Shown here: piece after piece, positions 1-6,197 of the stretch
Layout: the number at the start of each line of letters is the position of its first letter
Position numbering within the stretch: position 1 is the stretch's first letter
Notes under the pieces: model-generated
What the model saw: only the letters and a program-made list of their open reading frames with translations
Told to the model about the DNA's origin: nothing
The model's database searches: none
Assembly (NCBI GenBank): GCA_048370855.1
Contig: DBGEOK010000006.1
Span: forward strand, 1 to 8,855
Reading direction: 5' to 3'
Source: Limiplasma sp048370855
GTDB lineage: Bacteria > Bacillota > Clostridia > Christensenellales > Aristaeellaceae
DNA: 8,855 bases
Made by a program: the position numbers and the translations under genes

Positions 1-118
1 CGCACTCCTTACACTTGCAGCGTTGACTTCCCGACCCATTAAACCCCGCCTTGATTTGATTCCTGGTTTTTCCGCATTTCGGGCACTTTTTCCATGCCGC
101 TTCTGTTATCTTCTTCAT
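1..118 (-). CDS. IS1-like transposase, N-terminal fragment (runs off left edge)
   Basis: Reading leftward from ATG at 118, the first 39 codons encode a zinc-ribbon segment with C12-P-K-C15 followed by a second cluster C34-K-C36-K-E-C39. This is the pattern of the N-terminal DNA-binding ribbon of IS1-type transposases. It differs from the right-hand copy at three of the 39 residues (T5 for R, A8 for E, R19 for E), so the two are separate copies and not one sequence read twice. The catalytic domain lies outside the window. The start is chosen because it is conserved in both copies and lies just after the shared -10 element. Confidence 0.7.
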   Translation of the reverse strand, partial: MKKITEAAWKKCPKCGKTRNQIKAGFNGSGSQRCKCKEC

Positions 119-125
119 ACTTCCT

Positions 126-134
126 ATTATATCA
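126..134 (-). promoter_or_regulatory. Extended -10 promoter element of the left transposase
   Basis: On the minus strand this reads TGATATAAT, a perfect extended -10 (TG-n-TATAAT). No good -35 is seen 17 bp upstream, which is typical when an extended -10 is present. The predicted transcription start falls within a base or two of the transposase ATG at 118, as in the right-hand copy. Confidence 0.5.
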
Positions 135-160
135 CAAAATCCTTACTTTGGACACTCCCC

Positions 161-235
161 CATGAAATGAGAGTACGCAAAACCACCGGCAGAACGAACC
201 CAGGTCAGGGGAATACCGAAGAAAGGAGAAAATAA
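161..235 (+). pseudogene. Possible C-terminal remnant of a gene upstream of the integrase
   Basis: An open frame enters from the IS terminus and ends in a TAA at 233-235 that overlaps the integrase ATG (TAATG). It could encode a short, very basic tail, including a 22-residue piece from ATG 167. Tight TAATG coupling is typical of adjacent genes in one operon, such as excisionase then integrase. One reading is that the IS insertion removed most of an upstream gene. The tail matches no family I recognise, and chance is a real alternative. Confidence 0.2.
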
Positions 236-1341
236 TGTCCGTATCAAAAGACACCACAAGCGGAAAATGGATGGCACAGTGCCGTGTTACTGACTGGCAG
301 GGCAACACCGTCCACAAGAAAAAGCGCGGCTTTTCCACCAAAAAAGAGGCGCAGGAATGGGAGCGCCAGTTGCTCGCCAAGGCGAAAGCAGACGTGGGGA
401 TGCTGTTTGTGGATTTCATCGCCCTCTACTTTGAGGACATGAGCCACCGGCTGAAACCGTCCACCCTCGCCAACAAGCACTGGATTGTAGATAAAAAAAT
501 AACGCCCTTTTTCGGCAAAATCCCGCTCTCCGAGATTTCACCGACGGACGTTCGTAAATGGCAAAACGCTTTAACCTCTTTCACCGACGACAAGGGCGAG
601 AAGTATTCCCAAACCTACCTCAAAACGGTGAACAACCAGTTGACCGCCATTTTCAACTATGCGGTCAAGTATTACAGCCTCAGAGAGAATCCTTGTCACA
701 AGGCGGGGAGCATGGGCAAAAAGGACGCCGAAGAAATGCTGTTCTGGACGCGGGATGAATTTCAGAAATTCATCGAAGCGGTCAAGGACAAGCCCCAATC
801 CTACACGGCCTACATGACGCTCTATTATACCGGGATGCGCATCGGGGAACTGACCGCCTTGACGCCCGCCGACATTGACTTTGAAAAGGCGACCATCAGC
901 ATCAACAAATCCTATCAGCGGCTGGACGGCAAGGATGTCATCACGACCCCCAAGACGCCCAAGAGCAACCGCGTCATCACCATTCCGGGCGGCCTGTGCG
1001 AGTGCCTGAAAGCATACATCGCGCAGTGCTACGACTTACAGCCGGGCGACCGCCTCTTTCCGTTTACCAAGCACTTCATGTGGCATGAGATGGAGCGGGG
1101 CTGTAAGCTGTCCGGCGTCAAGAAAATCCGTGTGCATGATACCCGACACAGCCACGCGAGCCTCCTGATTGAAATGGGCTTTTCGCCGCTGCTGATCGCC
1201 GACCGGCTGGGACATGAAAAGGTGCAGACCACGATGGACACCTACAGCCACCTCTATCCCAGCAAGCAGATTGAGGTAGCCAACAAGCTGGATTTACTCA
1301 TGGGAGCGGACGCGGATTTGCACAATGTAGCCAATCTGTAG
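235..1341 (+). CDS. Tyrosine recombinase / phage-type site-specific integrase
   Basis: A complete 368-residue tyrosine integrase that integrates and excises a mobile element by strand exchange at att sites. The domains in order are an N-terminal arm-type DNA-binding domain (about residues 5-50, with the G-F-x-T-K-K-E-A motif), a SAM-like core-binding domain (about 57-150) and a C-terminal catalytic domain (about 168-350). The catalytic residues are all visible: R202 in TGMRIGEL, K240 in the beta-hairpin, H301 and R304 in HDTRH, H327 in LGHE, and nucleophile Y337 in DTYSHLY. Length fits Tn916/phage-type integrases. The start has a GGAG at 225-228, 6 nt upstream. The IS end lies 75 bp upstream and no excisionase gene is present. 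The gene converges on guaA, whose stop is 62 bp away, which suggests an element inserted at the guaA 3' end. Confidence 0.95.
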   Translation: MSVSKDTTSGKWMAQCRVTDWQGNTVHKKKRGFSTKKEAQEWERQLLAKAKADVGMLFVDFIALYFEDMSHRLKPSTLANKHWIVDKKITPFFGKIPLSEISPTDVRKWQNALTSFTDDKGEKYSQTYLKTVNNQLTAIFNYAVKYYSLRENPCHKAGSMGKKDAEEMLFWTRDEFQKFIEAVKDKPQSYTAYMTLYYTGMRIGELTALTPADIDFEKATISINKSYQRLDGKDVITTPKTPKSNRVITIPGGLCECLKAYIAQCYDLQPGDRLFPFTKHFMWHEMERGCKLSGVKKIRVHDTRHSHASLLIEMGFSPLLIADRLGHEKVQTTMDTYSHLYPSKQIEVANKLDLLMGADADLHNVANL

Positions 1342-1345
1342 CCAA
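1326..1345 (+). repeat. Tandem 9-bp direct repeat at the integrase stop codon
   Basis: TGTAGCCAA occurs at 1326-1334 and again at 1337-1345, an 11-bp pitch, straddling the integrase stop codon. The position next to the proposed integration junction would fit arm-type or excisionase binding sites, which are often short direct repeats. It could also be a coincidence of the coding sequence. Confidence 0.4.
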
Positions 1346-1415
1346 CTATAAAGAAAAATCCCCGCAAACACCGCTGTTATGCGGGTTTGCGGGGAGATAA
1401 GGCTTATTCCCACTC
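1342..1415. other. Candidate attachment-site junction at the guaA 3' end
   Basis: The 3' end of guaA is an established integration site for genomic islands. Here a full tyrosine integrase sits directly beside it, with only the guaA terminator between. The guaA reading frame ends with the canonical S-I-E-W-E C-terminus, so any integration left the gene intact. The crossover core would be expected within the last bases of guaA (near 1404-1415). No second copy of that segment is present in the window, so the site is inferred from context alone. Confidence 0.35.
1354..1394 (-). terminator. Rho-independent terminator of guaA
   Basis: On the minus strand, 10 nt after the guaA stop, a long GC-rich hairpin forms between GCGGGTTTGCGGGG (1381-1394) and its near-complement (1360-1374), with one bulge and a 6-nt loop. 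A run of five T (1354-1358 read on the minus strand) follows. On the plus strand no T run follows, so it acts mainly on guaA transcripts. Confidence 0.85.
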
Positions 1416-2951
1416 AATGCTCGCCGGCGGCTTCGTCGTTATATCGTACAGCACGCGGTTGCACCCCGAAACCTCTCCCACAATCCTTGTTGAAATTTTC
1501 CCCAGAACATCATACGGGATTTGCGCCACATCGGCGGTCATAAAGTCGTCGGTCGTTACGGCGCGGATGGCGACTGCATAATCATAGGTGCGCTCGTCGC
1601 CCATCACGCCCACGCTTCGCGCTCCTGTCAGCACCGTAAAGTATTGCGCGATGGAGGCGTCCAGCCCTGCCGCGGCAATCTCCTGGCGCAAGATCAGGTC
1701 GCTTTCACGCACAATTCGCACCTTGTCCGGCGTGAGCTCCCCAATCACGCGGATGGCAAGTCCCGGCCCGGGAAACGGCTGGCGGTACACAAGGCTCTCC
1801 GGCAGTCCAAGCGCCACGCCGAGCTTGCGCACTTCATCCTTAAACAGCATGCGCAGGGGCTCTACCAAGCTGTCAAAGCCAAGCTCCGCCGGCAGCCCGC
1901 CCACATTGTGATGGCTCTTGATGACCGCGCTTCCCTTGGCCTTGCCGCTTTCAATCACATCAGGATAAATGGTTCCCTGGGCAAAATGATCGCGCTTGCC
2001 CAGCTTTGCCGCCTCCTCCTTAAAAACCTCCACAAAATCATGGCCGATGATCTTCCTCTTTTGTTCGGGATCGGTCACGCCCGATAAGTCTCTGAAAAAC
2101 CGTTCGGCGGCGTTCACATGGACCAGCTCAACCGGAAAGGTGTTTGTAAACAGCTCTACCACCTGGTCGCTCTCCCCCGCGCGCATAAAGCCGTGGTCGA
2201 CATATACGCATGTCAGCCGGCTGCCGATGGCGCGGTACAGCAGCGCCGCGGCCACCGCGCTGTCCACGCCGCCGGACAGGCCCAGCAGGACCGTGCCCTG
2301 ACCCACCTGCCCGCGGATTTGGCGCACCGCCATATCCGCGTAGGCGTCCATATTCCAGTCCCCCGCGAGATGGCAAATCGCATGCAGAAAGTTGGAGAGG
2401 ATTTTCATGCCCTCGTCTGTATGCGTTACCTCGGGGTGAAATTGCACGCCATATAAGGCGCGCTTCTCATCCGCCATGGCGGCGACGGGGCAATTGTCCG
2501 TATGCGCGATTGTCCGGAAGCCGCGGGGCGGCTCCGCTACTTGATAGGTATGGCTCATCCAGCATTGGCTTTCCGGCCGAAGGCCCTCCAGCAATCCGCC
2601 GGAGGTTGCGTCCATCCTAACGGCCGTGCGGCCGTATTCACGCTGACCGCTGCGCACAATCGGCGCGCCCAGGAGGTGCGCCATCATCTGCATCCCGTAG
2701 CAAATTCCAAGGACCGGGACTCCCAGCTCAAAAATCGCCCTGTCCGACACAGGCGCCCCAGCGTCCAGCACGCTGGCCGGCCCCCCCGAAAGGATGACGC
2801 CGTTTGGCCTTGCGTCCAAAATCTCTTCCATCGGGGCGCTGTATGGCAGCACCGACGAATAGACGCCGCATTCGCGCACCCGGCGCGCAATTAGCTGCGT
2901 ATACTGTCCGCCAAAATCCAAAATCAGGACAGACTGCGGTTTTTCCATCAT
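1404..2951 (-). CDS. guaA: GMP synthase (glutamine-hydrolysing)
   Basis: GMP synthase makes GMP from XMP, ATP and glutamine in the cytoplasm, the last step of de novo guanine nucleotide synthesis. Taking ATG at 2951 gives 515 residues, the usual length. The N-terminal class I glutamine amidotransferase has nucleophile C84 in GICYGMQ and the H172/E174 pair in FHPEVTH. The ATP-pyrophosphatase domain has the P-loop SGGVDS at 226-231. The C-terminal dimerisation domain has QPFPGPGLAIRV (391-402) and ends with the family's typical TTKPPASIEWE. The start is set by GGAAGGAG ending 8 nt upstream of 2951; a longer in-frame start at 2990 would place that site inside the protein and is rejected. A second ATG follows at 2948. 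The gene is monocistronic, with its own promoter and terminator. Confidence 0.97.
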   Translation of the reverse strand: MMEKPQSVLILDFGGQYTQLIARRVRECGVYSSVLPYSAPMEEILDARPNGVILSGGPASVLDAGAPVSDRAIFELGVPVLGICYGMQMMAHLLGAPIVRSGQREYGRTAVRMDATSGGLLEGLRPESQCWMSHTYQVAEPPRGFRTIAHTDNCPVAAMADEKRALYGVQFHPEVTHTDEGMKILSNFLHAICHLAGDWNMDAYADMAVRQIRGQVGQGTVLLGLSGGVDSAVAAALLYRAIGSRLTCVYVDHGFMRAGESDQVVELFTNTFPVELVHVNAAERFFRDLSGVTDPEQKRKIIGHDFVEVFKEEAAKLGKRDHFAQGTIYPDVIESGKAKGSAVIKSHHNVGGLPAELGFDSLVEPLRMLFKDEVRKLGVALGLPESLVYRQPFPGPGLAIRVIGELTPDKVRIVRESDLILRQEIAAAGLDASIAQYFTVLTGARSVGVMGDERTYDYAVAIRAVTTDDFMTADVAQIPYDVLGKISTRIVGEVSGCNRVLYDITTKPPASIEWE

Positions 2952-2994
2952 TGACGAATCTCCTTCCAGGCAATCGGGAATAAACGCCATCCAA

Positions 2995-3017
2995 GCGTCG
3001 CCGTATACGCGGCGCGC
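2995..3017 (-). other. Hairpin at the 5' end of the guaA transcript
   Basis: A five-pair CGCCG/CGGCG stem with a 6-nt loop extends by three more pairs past one bulged base. It begins only a few nucleotides after the predicted transcription start (about 3019). It could stabilise the mRNA 5' end. It does not resemble a purine riboswitch, and no anti-terminator or terminator pair is visible in the roughly 67-nt leader. Confidence 0.45.
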
Positions 3018-3025
3018 TACGGTTC

Positions 3026-3054
3026 ATTGTGCCATAAATCGACGGGAGACGCAA
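3026..3054 (-). promoter_or_regulatory. Predicted guaA promoter
   Basis: On the minus strand, TTGCGT (3049-3054) and CACAAT (3026-3031) are separated by exactly 17 bp, and TGG precedes the -10 as an extended -10. The predicted start is near 3019, giving a leader of about 67 nt before guaA. The relic IS begins about 11 bp upstream of the -35, so the promoter is intact. Confidence 0.6.
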
Positions 3055-3064
3055 GAGGGGAGAT

Positions 3065-3660
3065 GGGCATGTCCAAAAGAAAGACTTTATAATAGAATCA
3101 GATTGATGAGAAAAGACGGAAAAGGCATGGAAAAGACGCCCGAAATGCGAAAAGCCGCTAAATCGGGGCAAGGCAGGGTATCACGGACCGGGAGGGCAGC
3201 GCCGCAAGTGTAAGGAGCGCGGCAGCTATGATACCATAGACCCGAAACGGCATGCATACCCGGAAGCAACCAGAAAACCGGCGATCAAAAAGTACTGCGG
3301 CGGAGTCAGCAACCTGCGGGTTGGAAAATTCTTGGGATGAGCAAAGCCAATATGATGAATTGAAACAAAAAACGCCATTCGGGCGAAGCGTGAACAAGAA
3401 TCTTCCACAGGCGAAAACATTGTGGAATTGGATGAAATGTACCGGCCTTCGGCGTACAGGCCCCGGACGGGGACTCGGGAAAGCGTCTGCGTCATGACCG
3501 CCGGCGAGCCGAAAGCCGGGGCTGATTCCGGAGCATGTCGTAAGCCGGGATCAATCGTCCAGGACAATCCAACGGATGGTCTGCGCTTGAGCATTTTACC
3601 TCGCCTACCGAGCCACAAGAAAACCTGCTAAGTCACATGGCGGTTTTTGGGGAATACAGT
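3065..3660 (+). pseudogene. Decayed relic of an IS1-like transposase and its element
   Basis: This region aligns along its length with the right-hand IS copy. It has a terminus-like GGGCATGTCC at 3065-3074, a TATAAT-like -10 at about 3085, the shared GCAAGTGTAAGGAG block near 3204, and a close match to the last 40 bases of the window near 3322-3360. Decay is clear: zinc-ribbon cysteines are changed (TGC to ACG; final cysteine to arginine), one base is lost near 3332, and several stops interrupt the frame. Further on, fragments typical of the catalytic domain survive in the frame of 3422 (VELDEMY, TRESVCVMTA) and a basic C-terminal segment (about 3600-3631). The right boundary is approximate. 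It is an older copy than the two at the window edges. Confidence 0.75.
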
Positions 3661-3773
3661 TGCGCAGTAAGGAACAGAAAACGAACCAGCAATGGAAAAA
3701 CCGCATGGCTCAACGTTTGGTTTCATTAGAAGTGTATAATCAGTTAATCCCACGCCGCTCTCGCTTTTTTACA
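3661..3773. other. Intergenic stretch with nothing recognised
   Basis: Between the IS relic and the response-regulator promoter region I see no open frame with a ribosome binding site, no clear terminator and no RNA structure. It may include the decayed right end of the relic IS. Confidence 0.4.
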
Positions 3774-3791
3774 TTTACAACTCGTTTACAA
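3774..3791 (+). repeat. Two-copy TTTACAA box, 11-bp pitch, upstream of the response regulator
   Basis: TTTACAA occurs at 3774-3780 and 3785-3791, exactly one helical turn apart, just upstream of the predicted -35. This is the geometry bound by dimers of OmpR/PhoB-family regulators, and TTTACA-N5-TTTACA fits the published Bacillus PhoP-box pattern. The same motif with the same pitch occurs three times upstream of the secreted-protein gene at 6111-6139. The likely role is autoregulation by the adjacent regulator. Confidence 0.65.
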
Positions 3792-3799
3792 TCACCCCC

Positions 3800-3828
3800 T
3801 TATCACGCCGGACCCTCGTTGCTATACT
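3800..3828 (+). promoter_or_regulatory. Predicted promoter of the two-component operon
   Basis: TTATCA (3800-3805) and TATACT (3823-3828) are 17 bp apart. The -35 is weak, which fits activation by a regulator bound to the boxes just upstream. The predicted start, near 3835, leaves a very short leader before the ATG at 3847. Confidence 0.5.
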
Positions 3829-3846
3829 GGCTATGAGGTGGTCTGT

Positions 3847-4509
3847 ATGCACGCAAGAATACTGATTGTCGAGGATGATCCCGCAATTTCTAAGCTTATA
3901 GCAACGAACCTAGAAATAGCTGGTTATGAAGGTTCCTGTGCCATGGATGGAAAGCAGGCGCAAAATATCATTGAGGCACAGCGTTTTGACTTGGCGCTTT
4001 GCGATATCATGATGCCTGAAATGGACGGATTTGAGTTGCTTCCCTACTTACAGCAGAAGCAAATTCCCGTCATCTATATTTCCGCCAAGGTAGATGTGGC
4101 AAGCCGCGTGCAGGGGCTTCGCCTCGGCGCGGAGGATTATCTTATTAAGCCTTTTGATATTCTGGAGCTGCTGGTGCGCATGGAAAAGGTACTGGCGCGA
4201 AAAGTGCCCCAGGCCGATAAGCTTACCTTTGCGGATGTATTCGTGCGGCAGAGCAGCCATACCGTGACACAAGGCAACGAAGCCATAGCCGTTAAGCCCA
4301 TGGAATATGAGCTGCTTTGCGCCTTCATTTGTCACCCTGGCATGGTGCTAAGCCGCGAAACGCTGCTGCGGATGGTGTGGGGCGATGAGTTTATCGGTGA
4401 AACGCGCACGGTGGACGTTCACGTGGCCTCTCTGCGAAAGAAGCTGAACTGGAGCGAGCGTATTGTAACGGTGTACAGGTTGGGCTATCGGCTGGAGGTG
4501 GAAAAGTGA
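3847..4509 (+). CDS. Two-component response regulator, OmpR/PhoB family
   Basis: A complete 220-residue response regulator. The receiver domain (about 1-115) has the acidic pocket E9/D10/D11, phosphoacceptor D53 in LCDIMMP, the switch S79 in YISAK and K101 in LIKPF. The C-terminal winged-helix DNA-binding domain (about 125-219) has the family's V-D-V-H-V-A-S-L-R-K-K-L recognition helix and the G-Y-R-L wing. ATG 3847 is preferred because GAGGTGG lies 4-6 nt upstream. A GTG at 3838 is in frame but sits inside that site. Its stop overlaps the kinase start (GTGA), so the two are translationally coupled. It probably binds the 11-bp repeats at 3774 and 6111. Its natural signal is unknown. Confidence 0.95.
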   Translation: MHARILIVEDDPAISKLIATNLEIAGYEGSCAMDGKQAQNIIEAQRFDLALCDIMMPEMDGFELLPYLQQKQIPVIYISAKVDVASRVQGLRLGAEDYLIKPFDILELLVRMEKVLARKVPQADKLTFADVFVRQSSHTVTQGNEAIAVKPMEYELLCAFICHPGMVLSRETLLRMVWGDEFIGETRTVDVHVASLRKKLNWSERIVTVYRLGYRLEVEK

Positions 4510-5216
4510 AGCTATGGATGAAGCAAACGTTGCTGGCATTGTTTATCATTCTGCTTTCCGTCAGTGCGTGCCTTTACTTTTTTGTCGCCATACAGACAAA
4601 CAGTCTGCTTGATACTGCCCGCGAAAATGCGGAAAAGAATCTGAACGCATTTATCGAGCACCTGTCCACGCTGGACAGCACCAGCGCCATTAGCCATGAC
4701 GCGGACAACACGACCAAAACCTCTTTGGTTCAATATACATTTGCGACCTATGCCCATCTTTTGCAAAGCGCGGAAAACTGCTATTCGTTGGTTCTGGATG
4801 GGGACTATCTGTACAATATCACGCCCTATGACCCGCAAAAACACCTTTCCATGACGGAAAACACTTCATCTGCCAGCCGTATGTTGAAGATCAGAGAACG
4901 CCCGTGGCTCCTGCTTGCCACTCGGTATGAGGTGTTGTCGATTAAAGTTATCATTTATTACTTGCAGGATATTTCAGCCGTATATAGGGCCATTGACACG
5001 CTGACCCGCATTGCGCAGCTTGCGCTGGTCTGCTGCCTCACGCTGAGCGGAATCGCCTTGCCGTTGGTATTGCGGCGCACCTTAAAGCCTTTGCATAAAT
5101 TGTCGCATGTGTCTGAGCAGATTGCATCTGGTCAATATGCCCTGCGCTCGGGGCTGCAAACAGGCGACGAGGTGGGTGAGTTGTCCCATTCGTTGATCAA
5201 ATGGCTGAAACGGTAG
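4506..5216 (+). CDS. Sensor histidine kinase, N-terminal part (truncated by frameshift)
   Basis: This is the sensor half of the kinase partnered with the upstream regulator. It starts at GTG 4506, overlapping the regulator stop, with GGAGG at 4494-4498 giving 7-nt spacing. Transmembrane segment 1 is at about residues 7-29, an extracytoplasmic sensor domain of about 135 residues follows, and transmembrane segment 2 is at about 168-190. A HAMP linker begins at 191 and reaches D-E-V-G-E-L-S-H-S (221-229). The frame then turns into six unrelated residues and a stop. Adding one base near 5193-5195 joins it to the downstream catalytic frame at 5201. On its own this product has no kinase domain and could not phosphorylate. 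The sensor domain matches no family I recognise. Confidence 0.85.
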   Translation: MKLWMKQTLLALFIILLSVSACLYFFVAIQTNSLLDTARENAEKNLNAFIEHLSTLDSTSAISHDADNTTKTSLVQYTFATYAHLLQSAENCYSLVLDGDYLYNITPYDPQKHLSMTENTSSASRMLKIRERPWLLLATRYEVLSIKVIIYYLQDISAVYRAIDTLTRIAQLALVCCLTLSGIALPLVLRRTLKPLHKLSHVSEQIASGQYALRSGLQTGDEVGELSHSLIKWLKR

Positions 5217-5920
5217 AGCAAAAGATCTTGACGCTTGAGGACGCCGCCCAACGCCGCGAGTTGCTTTTAGGCGCGCTGACCCATGAGATAAAAACCCCCA
5301 TGACTGCAATCATTGGCTTTTCGGACAGCCTGCTCTCCATGCCGCTCAGCGAGGAAGAGCGCATGGAGGCTGTGTATGAAATCCATGAGGCGGCTGTACG
5401 AACCGAGCATCTGAACCAAAAGATGATGCAGCTCATCTCCATGACAGATTGTCCCATGCTGGTAAAGCGGCGCCTGTCTGTTAAGGCATTGTTTGAGCAA
5501 GTCGGCAGCATCGTCGCGCCAATGCTTGCGGATAAGCATCTTACTCTTAGCGCCAATATATACCTTGATACGATTGAGGGAGATAACGATTTGCTAACAT
5601 CGCTGCTGACCAATCTGATAGATAATGCCATCAAAGCCAGCGACGAGGGAAAAGGCATCATGCTATCAGCCTATCTATACGGCAATTGGTCTTGCTTGCG
5701 GGTGGCGGATGAGGGCGCTGGCATCCCCGCCGATAAAATCTCCCTTGTTACAGAGCCGTTCTATCGGATGGATAAAGCCCGCAGCCGTAAGTTGGGCGGC
5801 GCAGGCTTGGGTTTGTCGTTGTGTAAGATGATTGTACAGGCGCATGGCGGCCATCTAGAAATCGAGAGCAAGGCTGGGCATCGGTACAACGATTCGCGCA
5901 TACCTGCCGCTCGGCCATAA
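5201..5920 (+). CDS. Sensor histidine kinase, catalytic part (separated by frameshifts)
   Basis: This 239-residue frame holds the cytoplasmic half of the same kinase. It contains the end of HAMP, then the dimerisation/phosphotransfer H-box with H28 in LTHEIKTPMTA. The HATPase domain has the N-box L-L-T-N-L-I-D-N-A (136-144), G1 VADEGAGIP (168-176) and G2 LGGAGLGLS (198-206). ATG 5201 lacks a convincing ribosome binding site, so independent translation is doubtful. The last dozen residues are out of frame: after G-H (226-227), removing one base at 5882 restores a normal G-T-T-I-R-A-Y-L-P-L ending and moves the stop to 5946-5948. With both indels corrected, 4506-5948 would be one kinase of about 480 residues. 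Confidence 0.85.
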   Translation: MAETVEQKILTLEDAAQRRELLLGALTHEIKTPMTAIIGFSDSLLSMPLSEEERMEAVYEIHEAAVRTEHLNQKMMQLISMTDCPMLVKRRLSVKALFEQVGSIVAPMLADKHLTLSANIYLDTIEGDNDLLTSLLTNLIDNAIKASDEGKGIMLSAYLYGNWSCLRVADEGAGIPADKISLVTEPFYRMDKARSRKLGGAGLGLSLCKMIVQAHGGHLEIESKAGHRYNDSRIPAARP

Positions 5921-5931
5921 GGAGGATTGTC

Positions 5932-6099
5932 ATGAAAAGAAAGCATAAAAGCTGGATAGCGGCACTCGCGCTTTTTCTTTTGATGATTGTAGCAGTATTG
6001 GGTTTATCTATCATGACTCGGCAAATGGAGCGCGCCGTCACCACAGGCATTGTGACCGTGACGGTTACGCCCGTTCCCAATGATGACGACGAAATTTGA
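5932..6099 (+). CDS. Small single-pass membrane protein of unknown function
   Basis: A 55-residue open frame starts at ATG 5932, with a perfect GGAGG at 5921-5925 spaced 6 nt away. The N-terminus is basic (M-K-R-K-H-K), followed by one hydrophobic helix at about 8-28. A Thr/Val-rich stretch then leads to an acidic end, N-D-D-D-E-I. Charge bias suggests the N-terminus inside and the tail outside. With the kinase frame corrected, its start overlaps the kinase 3' end by 17 bp, so the two are probably translated together. Small membrane proteins encoded beside kinases often modulate them, but that role here is inference. I recognise no family. Confidence 0.75.
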   Translation: MKRKHKSWIAALALFLLMIVAVLGLSIMTRQMERAVTTGIVTVTVTPVPNDDDEI

Positions 6100-6110
6100 C
6101 CAAGCTGGTG

Positions 6111-6139
6111 TTTACAAGTCGCTTACAAGATGCTTACAA
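6111..6139 (+). repeat. Three-copy TTTACAA/CTTACAA box, 11-bp pitch, upstream of the secreted protein
   Basis: TTTACAA at 6111-6117, CTTACAA at 6122-6128 and CTTACAA at 6133-6139 lie at exact 11-bp intervals. The core TTACAA is invariant and matches the pair at 3774-3791. Their position upstream of a weak -35 region is that expected of an activator site for an OmpR/PhoB-type regulator. Confidence 0.7.
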
Positions 6140-6140
6140 C

Positions 6141-6171
6141 TTGATGCGGACTTTTGCATCACACTTATGAT
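6141..6171 (+). promoter_or_regulatory. Predicted promoter of the secreted-protein gene
   Basis: A -10 TATGAT lies at 6166-6171. The best -35, TTGATG at 6141-6146, is 19 bp away, which is longer than optimal. A poor -35 beside regulator boxes fits activator dependence. The predicted start is near 6178, about 20 nt before the ATG. Confidence 0.45.
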
Positions 6172-6197
6172 AGGCTGGGTTCATGGAGGTGGTAAAC

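Larger units (their letters stand above)
1..159 (-). mobile_element. 5' end of an IS1-like insertion sequence, truncated by the window edge
   Basis: This stretch is the near-perfect reverse complement of the right end of the window (8556 to about 8714). Shared parts are the outer terminus GGGAGTGTCC, a TGATATAAT extended -10 element and the first 39 codons of a transposase. The terminus on this strand lies at about 150-159, where similarity to the right-hand copy stops. The element reads leftward and most of it is outside the window. Family assignment (IS1-like) rests on the zinc-ribbon N-terminus of the transposase and is an inference. No target duplication can be checked because the other end is not present. 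Confidence 0.75.

Noticed and set aside
23..235. 70-residue plus-strand frame at the left edge
   Set aside because: Most of it is antisense to the left transposase and crosses the IS terminus. Only the part beyond 160 might be a genuine remnant.
1521..2087. 188-residue open frame on the plus strand inside guaA
   Set aside because: It is antisense to a certain gene, has no ribosome binding site or recognisable motif, and is explained by the GC-rich codon usage of guaA.
2952..3020. Purine or other riboswitch in the guaA leader
   Set aside because: Only one short hairpin is visible; there is no conserved aptamer core and no alternative terminator.
3226..3618. 130-residue minus-strand frame opposite the IS relic
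   Set aside because: The plus strand carries recognisable decayed transposase sequence; the antisense frame has no support.
5190..5205. Programmed ribosomal frameshift in the kinase
   Set aside because: No slippery heptamer or downstream stimulatory structure is visible, and a second indel at 5882 argues for mutation or error.
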